NCBI GenBank assembly: GCA_044375955.1
Contig: JBILLS010000008.1
Span: forward strand, 1 to 55,654
Direction of reading: 5' to 3'
Source of the DNA: VGCC01 sp044375955
GTDB taxonomy: Bacteria; Actinomycetota; Actinomycetes; S36-B12
DNA length: 55,654 nucleotides
Part shown: one piece after another, positions 48,400-55,654 of the stretch
How positions within the stretch are numbered: position 1 is the first letter of the stretch
Layout: every line of letters begins with the position of its first letter
The notes under the pieces: generated by a model
Seen by the model: the letters and a program-made list of their open reading frames with translations, nothing else
Database searches by the model: none
What the model was told of the DNA's origin: nothing
Position numbers and translations under genes: made by a program

Positions 48400-48702
48400 A
48401 TGTCCCACGTCGTCGAGTTCACCCTGACCGTCAAGCCCGGGCACTACCAGGATGTCCTGGATCTCTACTCCAACTTCGCCCACGACTTCATGGCGGTCGA
48501 TCCGCACCTGAAGAGCGTCCACATCGTCGGCGACGCCGGATCCGGCCTGGTGCGCGGGATCGGGGTGTTCGACACTGAGGAAGCCGCGGCAGCGGTCAAC
48601 AGCGACGTCATCTTCGCGACGTTCAACGATCAGATCGCGCCCCTGATCAGCGCGCCCCCGCAGCGGGTGATCCTCGACCTCGTGCACGCCTGGCATCGCT
48701 AG
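48400..48702 (+). CDS. Small ABM/Dabb-like ferredoxin-fold protein
   Basis: 100 aa with the beta-alpha-beta pattern of dimeric alpha+beta barrels: VVEFTLTVKPGHYQDVLDLY, then IVGDAGSGLVRGIGVFDTEEAA and ISAPPQRVILDLVHAW (all partial). Similar to antibiotic-biosynthesis-monooxygenase-like domains, but no catalytic residue can be assigned. ATG 48400 has GAGGAG upstream. It faces rplL and shares a bidirectional terminator with it. Function unknown. Confidence 0.75.
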   Translation: MSHVVEFTLTVKPGHYQDVLDLYSNFAHDFMAVDPHLKSVHIVGDAGSGLVRGIGVFDTEEAAAAVNSDVIFATFNDQIAPLISAPPQRVILDLVHAWHR

Positions 48703-48716
48703 ACGCCGGAAACACG

Positions 48717-48747
48717 AATGGGGGCCGACCGGGGGTCGGCCCCCATT
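48717..48747. terminator. Bidirectional terminator between ABM-like gene and rplL
   Basis: AATGGGGGCCGACC and its complement form a perfect 14-bp stem around GGG, followed by TTT on the plus strand, between convergent genes. Confidence 0.85.
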
Positions 48748-48757
48748 TGTGTGATGA

Positions 48758-49153
48758 CTACTTGACCGAGACGGTTGCGCCGGCTCCCTCGAGCTGCGCC
48801 TTCGCCTTCTCGGCGGCGTCCTTCTTGACCTTCTCGAGGATCGGCTTCGGAGCGGCCTCGACCAGGTCCTTGGCCTCCTTCAGACCCAGGTTGGTGAGCG
48901 CGCGCACCTCCTTGATGACGGCGATCTTGTTGCCGCCGTCGGCCTCGAGGATCACGTCGAACTCGTCCTGCTCCTCCGCGCCGCCGCCAGCATCTCCACC
49001 GCCGGCCGCGGGTGCGGCGACAGCGGCAACAGCCACGGGGGCCGCCGCGGTGACATCGAAGGTCTCCTCGAAGACCTTCACGAACTCGGACAACTCCAGG
49101 AGGGTCATCTCCTTGAAGGCGTCCAGCAACTGATCGGTGCTCAGCTTCGCCAT
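48758..49153 (-). CDS. rplL: 50S ribosomal protein L7/L12
   Basis: 131-aa stalk protein that recruits translation factors. N-terminal dimerisation helices (STDQLLDAFKEMTLLELSEF), Ala/Gly hinge (VAAVAAPAAGGGDAGGG), C-terminal domain KIAVIKEVRALTNLGLKEAK (split). ATG 49153 with GAAAGGA upstream, 45 bp after rplJ. Confidence 0.98.
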   Translation of the reverse strand: MAKLSTDQLLDAFKEMTLLELSEFVKVFEETFDVTAAAPVAVAAVAAPAAGGGDAGGGAEEQDEFDVILEADGGNKIAVIKEVRALTNLGLKEAKDLVEAAPKPILEKVKKDAAEKAKAQLEGAGATVSVK

Positions 49154-49198
49154 GGTGGTGTTCCTTTCGGGTTGAACCGGCCGAGGGCCGGGTGGGGC

Positions 49199-49873
49199 TT
49201 AGCCCTCGGTGGTCTCCTCCGCGGAAGCTTCCGCGTCGGCGGGGGTGGTGACCTCATCGGTCTCCGCAGCGGCCTCGACCGCTGTGTCTGTGGGCTCCTC
49301 GACGGGAGCTGGGGCAGCAGCCGGGGCTGCCTCGGCCGCAGGGGCTGCGGCGGGTGCGCCGGCTTCGAGCTTGGCCTGCAGTGCACCGAGTGCACGGGCG
49401 GCCTTGCCCAGCGGCGCGGCGAGGAGGCCGGCGGCGTGGGCCTGCTTGGCCTTCATGGCACCGGCGAGCTTGGACAGCAGGACCTCGCGGGACTCCAGAT
49501 CGGCGATCGCGCCGATCTGGGCAGCCGTGAGGACGGCGCCGTCCATGAACCCACCCTTGATCACGAGGGCCGGGTTCTCCTTAGCGAACTTGCGGATGCC
49601 CTTGGCGGCATCCACCGGGTCGCCCTTGACGAAGGCGATGGCGCTGGGGCCGGCCAGCAGGTCGTCGAGGCCGGTGACTCCGGCGTCCTGGGCGGCACGC
49701 TTGGTCAGGGTGTTCTTCACCACGGCGTAGGTGACGGTGTCACCCAGCGAGCGGCGCAGGGCCTTGAGCTGGGCCACGGTCAATCCGCGGTATTCGGTCA
49801 GGACCGCGGCGGTGGACTCGCGGAAATGATCGGCGATCTCGGCGACGGAGGTCACCTTGCTCGGCCGTGCCAT
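49199..49873 (-). CDS. rplJ: 50S ribosomal protein L10
   Basis: 224-aa stalk base that carries L7/L12 dimers and, with them, represses its own mRNA. Core is standard: STAAVLTEYRGLTVAQLKALR (split), YAVVKNTLTKRAA, VKGGFMDG. The last ~50 residues are an Ala/Pro/Glu/Thr-rich tail ending EETTEG. ATG 49871-49873 with GGAAGGAG upstream; a longer frame to 50233 covers the leader and is rejected. Confidence 0.97.
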   Translation of the reverse strand: MARPSKVTSVAEIADHFRESTAAVLTEYRGLTVAQLKALRRSLGDTVTYAVVKNTLTKRAAQDAGVTGLDDLLAGPSAIAFVKGDPVDAAKGIRKFAKENPALVIKGGFMDGAVLTAAQIGAIADLESREVLLSKLAGAMKAKQAHAAGLLAAPLGKAARALGALQAKLEAGAPAAAPAAEAAPAAAPAPVEEPTDTAVEAAAETDEVTTPADAEASAEETTEG

Positions 49874-50027
49874 GGGGCTCCTTCCTGTGCCCCACATAGC
49901 AAACGCCCCGGCGCAGGCGCACGGGGCACGACCCCCGAGGGGGCAGTTCCACTCACCTGCGCGGGCCGCCCGCGATGCGGGGCCTTCGACCGGATCGGGT
50001 GATCCGGTGACCAGCGGTCTTCGGCAG
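49874..50027 (-). ncRNA. L10 leader (rplJL autoregulatory 5' UTR)
   Basis: The leader starts with CCGAAGACCGCTGGTC (near 50024), as in Streptomyces and other actinobacteria. Downstream GCGCAGG (~49957) can pair with CCTGCGC (~49914), which competes with the terminator-like CCCCG...CGGGG hairpin around 49906-49926, just before the rplJ Shine-Dalgarno. This fits the known L10-L7/L12 feedback leader. Confidence 0.85.
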
Positions 50028-50033
50028 TGACAG

Positions 50034-50063
50034 ACAGTACGCGGATCCGATTCCTCAGAGCAA
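50034..50063 (-). promoter_or_regulatory. Promoter of rplJ-rplL
   Basis: Minus strand: -35 TTGCTC (50058-50063), 18-bp spacer, -10 TACTGT (50034-50039), the same -10 as groES. Predicted start coincides with the 5' end of the L10 leader. Confidence 0.7.
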
Positions 50064-50082
50064 ACCGGGTCCGGAAATGCGA

Positions 50083-50108
50083 GAGGGGGGCGGTTCCCCG
50101 CCCCCCTC
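50083..50108 (-). terminator. Terminator after livJ
   Basis: GAGGGGGGCGG-TTCC-CCGCCCCCCTC, a perfect 11-bp stem, 12 bases after the livJ stop and before the rplJ promoter. Confidence 0.8.
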
Positions 50109-50120
50109 CACGCGTGAGTG

Positions 50121-51410
50121 CTACGGCAGCAGCTTCTTGGTAGGAGCCGGCGGCCGGAATGTTGCGACCTTCGCCAGGGAACCACCCGCGTTGCCCGCGA
50201 CGTAGACCTGATTCGGCTGGCCCAGGCGAACAACCGTCCCGGCTGAGTCGTACTGACCCATGTAGTAGCCGGTCAAGCCCTGGTGCGAGCTCTTCGTGAT
50301 GATGAACGGCACCACAGCGGCGGAACGGAAGTTCTTCGCGTTGTCCTGCAGCGCCTTGACCAGGCCCTTGCGGGTCAGGTTCGGGCCAGCAGCCTTGAGG
50401 GCCTGCGACAGAACGTACGCGGTGTTCGCACCGTAGTACGTGTAGAAGTTGAACGGCAGGCCAGCGGCCTCCACGATGGTCTTCATCTGGCTCACGTACG
50501 GGTTGCCCGTGTCGGTGATCGGCACGAGGAACTGCGGCGTGTACATGCCCGTCATCGCGGCGCGCGTCGCAGGGACGCTTCCGACGATGCCCGCGAGAAC
50601 GGTGGGCTCGGAACCAACCGAGGTCACCATCCAGGTGGGACGGAACTGCAGGGCAGCGGCCGTCCGGAGCAGAACACCGGTGGCCGAGGTGACACCGAAG
50701 AACACGACGAGCTCACAGCCCGCAGCCTTCATCCGGGTGACCTGGGCGCCGAAGCCCTGGGCGATCTGGGTCGGCAGGTACGAAGCCTGCGCGGTCCAGG
50801 TCGTGAATCCGGCGGACGCGAAGCCCTGTCCGGCGTTCTCACCGAACTCACCCTCCTGGTAGAAGAAGCAGCGCTTCTTGCTCGCCAGATCCGGTGTGTC
50901 CTGGATGTACTTGGCCATGACCTTGGCCTCGACGGCGTAGGACGGGAAGTACGGGAACGTGTACGGGTACTTCTGCACGTTGTCGAAAGCATTCGAGCCG
51001 GTGTTGACGAACACGTCCGGAATACCCTGCTTGTTGATCTCGTCGACGACGGCGAGATGGTTAGCGGTACCGAGCGCGCCGTAGATCGCGAAGACCTTGT
51101 CGTTGAGAATCAACTCGTTGGTCTTGGTGATCGTGGTCGTCGGGTTGTACTGATCGTCCTTGACGACCAGGCTGACCGCACGGCCGTTGATGCCACCGCT
51201 CTTGTTGACGTAGGCGAAGTAGGCGTTGGCTCCGGCGGACACGTCCTTGTAGCCGGGGGACGCGGGTCCGGTCAACGGGGTTGTCGTACCGATCTTGATC
51301 TCGGTCTTGGTGACGCCGGGATCGGCAGCGTTCGCCGCGCCCGCCGTGCCCACTGCCATCAGACCGACGATCGTCGATACCGCGACAGTGCGGATTGCGA
51401 AGGACTTCAC
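50121..51410 (-). CDS. livJ: Periplasmic-type branched-chain amino acid/amide-binding protein
   Basis: 429-aa type I substrate-binding protein. Signal peptide at residues 1-28 (IRTVAVSTIVGLMAVGTAGA, cut after ANA); no lipobox Cys, unusual for a Gram-positive. Two-lobe fold: EIKIGTTTPLTGPASPGYKD (split), VSLVVKDDQYNP, YGALGTANHLAV and so on. The ligand cannot be told: branched-chain amino acids, urea or short amides are all possible in this family. GTG with AAGGAG upstream. It comes last in livG-F-H-M-J, 123 bp after livM, and may have its own promoter with the box array at 51443-51480. Confidence 0.9.
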   Translation of the reverse strand: MKSFAIRTVAVSTIVGLMAVGTAGAANAADPGVTKTEIKIGTTTPLTGPASPGYKDVSAGANAYFAYVNKSGGINGRAVSLVVKDDQYNPTTTITKTNELILNDKVFAIYGALGTANHLAVVDEINKQGIPDVFVNTGSNAFDNVQKYPYTFPYFPSYAVEAKVMAKYIQDTPDLASKKRCFFYQEGEFGENAGQGFASAGFTTWTAQASYLPTQIAQGFGAQVTRMKAAGCELVVFFGVTSATGVLLRTAAALQFRPTWMVTSVGSEPTVLAGIVGSVPATRAAMTGMYTPQFLVPITDTGNPYVSQMKTIVEAAGLPFNFYTYYGANTAYVLSQALKAAGPNLTRKGLVKALQDNAKNFRSAAVVPFIITKSSHQGLTGYYMGQYDSAGTVVRLGQPNQVYVAGNAGGSLAKVATFRPPAPTKKLLP

Positions 51411-51442
51411 AAGCTCTCCTTACGTAGGGATCTGGGCCCCAG

Positions 51443-51480
51443 GTGACCACAGCGTGACAACCCCGGAAAACCCGTGTGAC
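51443..51480. promoter_or_regulatory. 11-bp-periodic box array upstream of livJ
   Basis: GTGAC, GTGAC, GGAAA and GTGAC begin at 51443, 51454, 51465 and 51476: exact 11-bp steps with 6-bp gaps. This matches the a-n6-b spacing of GlnR boxes and also the 11-bp direct repeats of PhoP boxes of actinobacteria. A -10-like TAATGT lies just upstream (minus strand, 51485-51490), putting the boxes over the start site. Confidence 0.5.
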
Positions 51481-51533
51481 CAGCACATTACGGGATGGGG
51501 GCGCTAGTCCGCCAGTTTCCTTTTCAAGTCCCT

Positions 51534-52961
51534 TCAGGACGAGGAACTGGGGGATTTACGCAGTCTCCCCAGAAGATCCGATACCCCTCCCATGATCCCC
51601 CGGGGTGCCAGCAAGACCACAGCCACGACCAACAGGCCGTACAGCAGGTTCGGAGCGTTGTCGGCAACCTGCCGGGGCAGGCCGAGCTCGGAGGAGAGGG
51701 AGTCCACCCATTCAGGTAGCCACACGATCAGCAGCGCTCCGATCACTGCCCCCACGAGAGAGAGTCGCCCACCCAGAACGACACCGACCAGGAGCGAAAG
51801 AGATAGTCCGAGGCCGAAGGCACTCGGGGCGGCGAGGGTCAGAATCTGCGCGAAGACCGCACCGCTCAGCGCTGCAAACAGTGAACTGACGACAAAAGCC
51901 GACACCTTGCCACCGGAGGGGGAGATTCCGACGACTGCGGCAGCAACGGGGTCGTCGCGCACGGCCTGCCACACCCTGCCCTGGCGACCCCGGACGAGGT
52001 TCAAGGCGACGAAACCGACGATGCACGCAACCGCGATCGCGACCGAGGCCTGCCACTGCTGCAACACGAAGTCCGATGCTGCAGTGAATGCGTCGGCCGG
52101 ATCGGCGGCGATCTCCGGCGTCGCCTCCGGGGTGGCGACATCCGTTTGCATACCCTGAACACCCTGCTGCGCGTCCTCCAACGTCAGCAAGTCCTCCTGC
52201 GCAACACCCTGCTGCGCGTCCTCCAACGTCAGCAGGTCCTCCTGCGCAACACCCTGCTGCGCGTCCTCCAACGTCAGCAGGTCCTCCTGCGCAACACCCT
52301 GCTGCGCGTCCTCCAACGTCAGCAAGTCCCCTTCCGCGGGGGCGGCTTCCTCCATGGGGGCCTCAGTGGTCACGGATTCATCGACGAGGAACTCATCGAG
52401 CGCTGAGTCGTCGAACTGTGCGTCGCTGCTCAACGCTTGATCGGTGTAGCCACCCTCGGGGTAGGGGACGATCAGCTTGAGGCCCTGCTCACCGCCGAGG
52501 ATGGAGGGATACCTGTTGATGATCGAGGGGATCCCTACGGCGATGCCGAGAGTCAGGCCCGCAAGGTACGGGCCACGCAGGCGCGCGCCAAGGGCCCCGA
52601 TGACAAGACCGATGATCACTCCCCCGACACCCGCGAAGATCATCGACCACACGGCATTCCAGGGAAGGCCGAGAATGGGGACCGTCTTCCAATTCATGCT
52701 CGTCAGGGCGAATACGTATCCGCCGACAGCCATGAGTGCGCCATTACCCAGTGAAACCTGGCCTGAGAGGCCCACGAGGATGGTCATCCCGAACATGGCC
52801 GTCGCATACATCGCCGCCAAGGCCAAGTAGTAGCTCAACTGAGCATCGATGACTGTGTTGAGTCGCGACAGCAGGAGCCAGATCACGAATGCCAGAAGGG
52901 CGTGCCCCGCGAACCGGGAACCCGGTGCACGGAGCGTGAAGTCAGTCCAGCGATCGCGCAT
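51534..52961 (-). CDS. livM: Branched-chain amino acid ABC permease LivM with acidic repeat insertion
   Basis: 475-aa inner-membrane permease. Residues ~18-160 hold the first transmembrane block (GLSGQVSLGNGALMAVGGY, GARLRGPYLAGLTLGIAVG), residues ~296-470 the second (RQGRVWQAVRDDPVAAAVVG split, the EAA-type loop). Between them residues ~166-295 are an acidic, low-complexity insertion containing 3.8 copies of DLLTLEDAQQGVAQE. Typical LivM proteins are 300-360 aa. The frame stays open through the repeats. It shares TGATG with livH. Confidence 0.93.
   Translation of the reverse strand: MRDRWTDFTLRAPGSRFAGHALLAFVIWLLLSRLNTVIDAQLSYYLALAAMYATAMFGMTILVGLSGQVSLGNGALMAVGGYVFALTSMNWKTVPILGLPWNAVWSMIFAGVGGVIIGLVIGALGARLRGPYLAGLTLGIAVGIPSIINRYPSILGGEQGLKLIVPYPEGGYTDQALSSDAQFDDSALDEFLVDESVTTEAPMEEAAPAEGDLLTLEDAQQGVAQEDLLTLEDAQQGVAQEDLLTLEDAQQGVAQEDLLTLEDAQQGVQGMQTDVATPEATPEIAADPADAFTAASDFVLQQWQASVAIAVACIVGFVALNLVRGRQGRVWQAVRDDPVAAAVVGISPSGGKVSAFVVSSLFAALSGAVFAQILTLAAPSAFGLGLSLSLLVGVVLGGRLSLVGAVIGALLIVWLPEWVDSLSSELGLPRQVADNAPNLLYGLLVVAVVLLAPRGIMGGVSDLLGRLRKSPSSSS
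52158..52328 (-). repeat. 45-bp tandem repeat inside livM
   Basis: 171 bp, 3.8 units of 45 bp, coding residues 212-268. Units are almost identical at DNA level; I see one recurring A/G difference (CAAGTC or CAGGTC). The near-identity implies recent expansion or gene conversion. There are no spacers, so this is not a CRISPR. Confidence 0.95.
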
Positions 52962-53839
52962 CAGACGGACCTCGCCTTGTGATGAGAGAAGGCGCCGTCA
53001 GGCTTGAACCACAGGTTCAGCGCCAACAGAATCAGTGCCACGATCGGGGCATTCGACGCATCGCTATAGCCGGTGACGAGTGACAGGATCAGCCCCGTAC
53101 CGATTCCGAAGGCCACGGCACCCACGAGCGAATCCAAGCCACCGATCACGGCCGCGGTGAAGGCGAAGACGAGGAAGATGTCGAACGTGTTCGGGGAAAG
53201 CGACGAGATCGGTGCGATCAAGACGCCGGCAACCGCACCGACCATCCCCGCGATAATCCATCCGATCGCCAGCATGCGACTCACTCGCACACCTGAGAGT
53301 CGAGCAACCTCCGGGTTGAAGGCTGAGGCCCGCATAGACAGCCCGAGTTTGGTGCGCGTCATCAGGATGGTGAGGATGAGAACGAGCACGATCATCACGA
53401 TGAAGACGAAAACGTCATAGCCCGTAAGCGGGACGACCCGGCCGAAGATCGTCAATCCCGCGTACTCGATCGGAGTCGGGTAGGCCCGCGGTTCGGCAGT
53501 CCAGATCATCGCGGCAAGTGACTGCAATGCGATGAGAACCCCGAAGGTTGCGATGATCGCCCCGGACGCATCGGCGCGACGCACCGGTCGCATCACGAGG
53601 ACGTGCACGATGAAGCCGAGGCTTCCGCCCGCGATGACTCCCACGATCAGGCCGACCAGCCACGAACCGGTGATGTTCACGGCTGTCAGCGCAATGAAGG
53701 ACGTGAACATCGCCTGGCCGACCTGGGCGAAGTTGACCACCCGGGTCGAACGCCACACGAGCACGAGGGCGAGGGCCATGAGCGCGATCACCGCGCCGTT
53801 GGCGATACCCCCTAGGAAGTAATCGAAGAAAGACCCCAT
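52961..53839 (-). CDS. livH: Branched-chain amino acid ABC permease LivH
   Basis: 292-aa permease with about eight hydrophobic segments. NGAVIALMALALVLVWRST, VNFAQVGQAMF and the cytosolic TKLGLSMRASAFNPEVARLSG loop (split) that meets the ATPases are typical. Normal length, unlike its partner LivM. ATG 53839, ten bases after livF. Confidence 0.94.
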   Translation of the reverse strand: MGSFFDYFLGGIANGAVIALMALALVLVWRSTRVVNFAQVGQAMFTSFIALTAVNITGSWLVGLIVGVIAGGSLGFIVHVLVMRPVRRADASGAIIATFGVLIALQSLAAMIWTAEPRAYPTPIEYAGLTIFGRVVPLTGYDVFVFIVMIVLVLILTILMTRTKLGLSMRASAFNPEVARLSGVRVSRMLAIGWIIAGMVGAVAGVLIAPISSLSPNTFDIFLVFAFTAAVIGGLDSLVGAVAFGIGTGLILSLVTGYSDASNAPIVALILLALNLWFKPDGAFSHHKARSV

Positions 53840-53848
53840 GTCACCTCC

Positions 53849-54553
53849 TCAGTAGCCCAGGTATGCGTGTCGAAGTTGTTCATCCGCAGCGACCTCCGCC
53901 GCAGGACCCGCCATCACGATGCGGCCCAGGTTCAAGACGATGCCGGTTCTGGCGACCCGGAGAGCAGTGGTCGCGTTCTGCTCCACGAGCAGCACGGCGA
54001 GGCCGCTCTCCCGAGCCATCTTCTCCACCAGGTGCAGGATCTGAGTGACGATCAACGGCGCGAGACCGAGGGATGGCTCGTCGAGCAGCAGTGTCTGCGG
54101 ACCGCACATCAATGCGCGCCCGATCGCAAGCTGCTGACGCTCGCCGCCGCTCAGCGTGTCCGCACCGAGGTGCTTGCGCTCCTCGAGGATCGGGAACAGT
54201 GAGAAGACCCGATTCTCGGATGCAGTGCGCTGGGCACCCGTGCGCCACATTCCGCCGAGGCGGAGGTTCTCGAGGACTGTCAGATCCGGAATGGTTGAGC
54301 GACCCTCGGGCACCAGGGCGATTCCGGTGCGGACAACCTCTTCGGGGCCCCAGCCGGTAATGTCCTGGCCGTTCATTCGGATCCGACCTGATTCCGGTTT
54401 GACGAGTCCGGCCAGAGTGCGCATCAAGGTGGACTTGCCGGCACCGTTCGCTCCGATCACCGCTGTGACGCGGCCGGGTGGGACGGTCAATGAGACATCT
54501 GTGAGTGCCTTGACGGGGCCGTAAGAGACGGAGAGGTTCTCGACTTCGAGCAT
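53849..54553 (-). CDS. livF: Branched-chain amino acid ABC transporter ATPase LivF
   Basis: 234-aa ATPase. Walker A GANGAGKST, signature LSGGERQQLAIGRAL, Walker B LLLDEPSLGLAP, switch His replaced by LLVEQN as usual in LivF. ATG 54551-54553 overlaps the livG stop by one base; a longer open frame to 54664 is inside livG. Confidence 0.95.
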   Translation of the reverse strand: MLEVENLSVSYGPVKALTDVSLTVPPGRVTAVIGANGAGKSTLMRTLAGLVKPESGRIRMNGQDITGWGPEEVVRTGIALVPEGRSTIPDLTVLENLRLGGMWRTGAQRTASENRVFSLFPILEERKHLGADTLSGGERQQLAIGRALMCGPQTLLLDEPSLGLAPLIVTQILHLVEKMARESGLAVLLVEQNATTALRVARTGIVLNLGRIVMAGPAAEVAADEQLRHAYLGY

Positions 54554-55335
54554 CAGTCCTCCTCCCCCAGATACGCGGCGAGGACAGCCGGATCGGTGCG
54601 CACCTGCTCGGGTGTCCCCGAGGCGATAACGGTTCCCGCGTCCAGCACCCAGATCAAGTCGCACACATCCATGACCAGTTCCATGTGGTGCTCGACGAGC
54701 AGAACTGTGCGGTCAGGGATCCACGACTTGATGATCCGGGCGAGGTCCGCCATGTCACCCGCGCCGATCCCTCCGGCGGGTTCGTCGAGCAGGAGCACCT
54801 TCGGGTCGCTCACGAGCGCGCGCGCGAGCGAGACGCGCTTCTGCACCGGATACGGCAACTCGCCAGGAAAGCGGTTCGCAACATCGAGGATGGACATCTC
54901 CTCCATAACGGCATGCGCGCGCTCCCGCAGGCGACGCTGTTCCGCGTCAGTCCACGGCATGGCCAGTGAATCCGCGACGATGCCGCTCTTCACGTGAGCG
55001 CTCCCGCCCAACAGGATGTTGTCGAGTGCCGTCAAGGATGGAAAGAGTCCGACACCCTGGAGTGTCCGGGAGATACCCATCGAGGTCAGGTGATGGGTCT
55101 TGATGTGCTTGAGCCGCTTGCCATCGAAACGAACCTGGCCTGAATCCGGCTTCACGAAACCCGAGATGACGTTGAAGACCGTGGTCTTGCCAGCGCCGTT
55201 GGGCCCGATCAGGCCGGTGACCGCGCCCTCGGGGACCCCGATACTCACGTTGTCGAGGATCTTCAGCCCCGACAGGGTGACCGAGATGTCCACGACCTGC
55301 AAAAGAGGATGGGTCAGGGGCAGGACGTACTTCAC
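54553..55335 (-). CDS. livG: Branched-chain amino acid ABC transporter ATPase LivG
   Basis: 260-aa ATPase. Walker A GPNGAGKTT, Walker B VLLLDEPAGGIGA, switch region LLVEHHME. The signature is degenerate: LPYPVQKRVSLARAL in place of LSGGQ, a known LivG feature (LPYG-type). First gene of the liv operon, with GTG start 55333-55335. Confidence 0.94.
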   Translation of the reverse strand: MKYVLPLTHPLLQVVDISVTLSGLKILDNVSIGVPEGAVTGLIGPNGAGKTTVFNVISGFVKPDSGQVRFDGKRLKHIKTHHLTSMGISRTLQGVGLFPSLTALDNILLGGSAHVKSGIVADSLAMPWTDAEQRRLRERAHAVMEEMSILDVANRFPGELPYPVQKRVSLARALVSDPKVLLLDEPAGGIGAGDMADLARIIKSWIPDRTVLLVEHHMELVMDVCDLIWVLDAGTVIASGTPEQVRTDPAVLAAYLGEED

Positions 55336-55365
55336 CTCAGCCCCTTCCGCCTCGACCCATCAGTC

Positions 55366-55394
55366 AGTCTGACCTGAGCGCGCTGGTCGGTCAA
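55366..55394 (-). promoter_or_regulatory. Promoter of the liv operon
   Basis: Minus strand: -35 TTGACC (55389-55394), 17-bp spacer, -10 CAGACT (55366-55371), between the rplA terminator and livG. Confidence 0.6.
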
Positions 55395-55415
55395 CCCAAA
55401 TCGCCCACATCGTGA

Positions 55416-55448
55416 CGAAAGGGCGGGTGCGCCGCACCCGCCCTTTCG
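55416..55448 (-). terminator. Terminator after rplA
   Basis: CGAAAGGGCGGGTGC-GCC-GCACCCGCCCTTTCG, a perfect 15-bp stem, 13 bases after the rplA stop. It separates the rplK-rplA unit from liv. Confidence 0.88.
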
Positions 55449-55461
55449 TGGAAACCTCGAA

Positions 55462-55654
55462 CTAGACGGCGCTGTCCTCCGTGAGGAGCCCGGTGGTCCG
55501 GTTGGGGTCGACGGGGACGCCCGGCCCCATCGTCGAGGACAGGACCGTCTTCTTGATGTAGCGGCCCTTGGAGGACGAGGGCTTCAGGCGCAGGACCTCG
55601 TCGAGCACCGCCCCGTAGTTCTCGACGAGTTGCTGCTCACCGAAGGACACCTTG
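55462..55654 (-). CDS. rplA: 50S ribosomal protein L1 (C-terminal part; 5' end outside window)
   Basis: The last 63 residues of L1 are visible: VSFGEQQLVENYGAVLDEV, then KPSSSKGRYIKKTVLSSTMG (split) and VPVDPNRT, which match the end of domain I. L1 binds 23S rRNA at the stalk and releases E-site tRNA. The frame is open to the window edge; about 170 residues lie outside. Confidence 0.93.
   Translation of the reverse strand, partial: KVSFGEQQLVENYGAVLDEVLRLKPSSSKGRYIKKTVLSSTMGPGVPVDPNRTTGLLTEDSAV

Noticed and set aside
49874..50233. N-terminal extension of rplJ to 344 aa
   Set aside because: The extra frame covers the L10 leader, the promoter and the livJ terminator.
52158..52328. Possible CRISPR array
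   Set aside because: Units are contiguous 45-bp coding repeats without unique spacers and lie in frame in livM.
52146..52406. Plus-strand ORF with NTLLRVLQRQQVL repeats
   Set aside because: It is the antisense reading of the livM tandem repeat.

Overview
The window is a high-GC, gene-dense stretch of an actinobacterial chromosome, probably class Actinomycetia. The evidence is a WhiB3/WhiD-type WhiB protein, a His-tailed GroEL1 beside groES with two CIRCE operators, many GTG/TTG starts, and a gene order close to the Mycobacterium/Streptomyces guaB - whiB - groEL/ES - tsaD/rimI/tsaB/tsaE - alr - nnrD - glmS - glmM - rpsI/rplM - truA - rplQ/rpoA/rpsD/rpsK/rpsM/rpmJ/infA arrangement. No tRNA, rRNA, insertion sequence, prophage or CRISPR array is visible. 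Nearly everything is on the minus strand; the plus-strand exceptions are whiB, vapBC and one small ABM-like gene.

Layout, left to right. 1-3.9 kb: 3'-truncated guaB, preceded by a MerR/cobalamin-domain regulator (CarH/LitR-like), a MaoC-type hydratase and a CitE/Mcl-like CoA-ester lyase, all closely spaced. 4.0-6.6 kb: whiB with a clear promoter, then groES-groEL under CIRCE control. 6.6-17.7 kb: one long overlapping series running rplM-rpsI-glmM-(mazEF-like)-glmS-nnrD-alr-hydrolase-tsaE-tsaB-rimI-tsaD, joining amino-sugar and D-alanine supply for peptidoglycan with t6A tRNA modification. 17.7-19.5 kb: a cupin gene, a vapBC toxin-antitoxin module and truA. 19.5-24.2 kb: the alpha-operon type cluster (rplQ, rpoA, rpsD, rpsK, rpsM, rpmJ, infA) with map. 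24.2-35.6 kb: adk, secY and the spc and S10 clusters. 35.7-40.0 kb: tuf, fusA, rpsG, rpsL. 40.2-48 kb: a DUF4190-like protein, rpoC, rpoB. 48.4-50.1 kb: an ABM-like gene, rplL, rplJ with an L10 leader. 50.1-55.3 kb: a five-gene branched-chain-amino-acid-type (liv) ABC transporter, then the end of rplA.

Most of the window is housekeeping. The least ordinary items are: (i) a MerR regulator keeping the W-x9-EH and ExH cobalamin signature of B12 photoreceptors, directly upstream of guaB; (ii) a LivM permease with a ~120-residue acidic insertion containing 3.8 nearly identical 45-bp repeats; (iii) ribosomal protein S12 with Arg at position 88, the classical streptomycin-resistance substitution; (iv) an 11-bp-periodic box array in front of livJ resembling GlnR- or PhoP-type sites; (v) a MazEF-like module inside the glmM-glmS gene string and a VapBC module beside truA, each with a palindrome over its likely promoter; and (vi) long low-complexity tails on several ribosomal proteins, including a histone-H1-like tail on L22. 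I did not find a clearly new multi-gene system.
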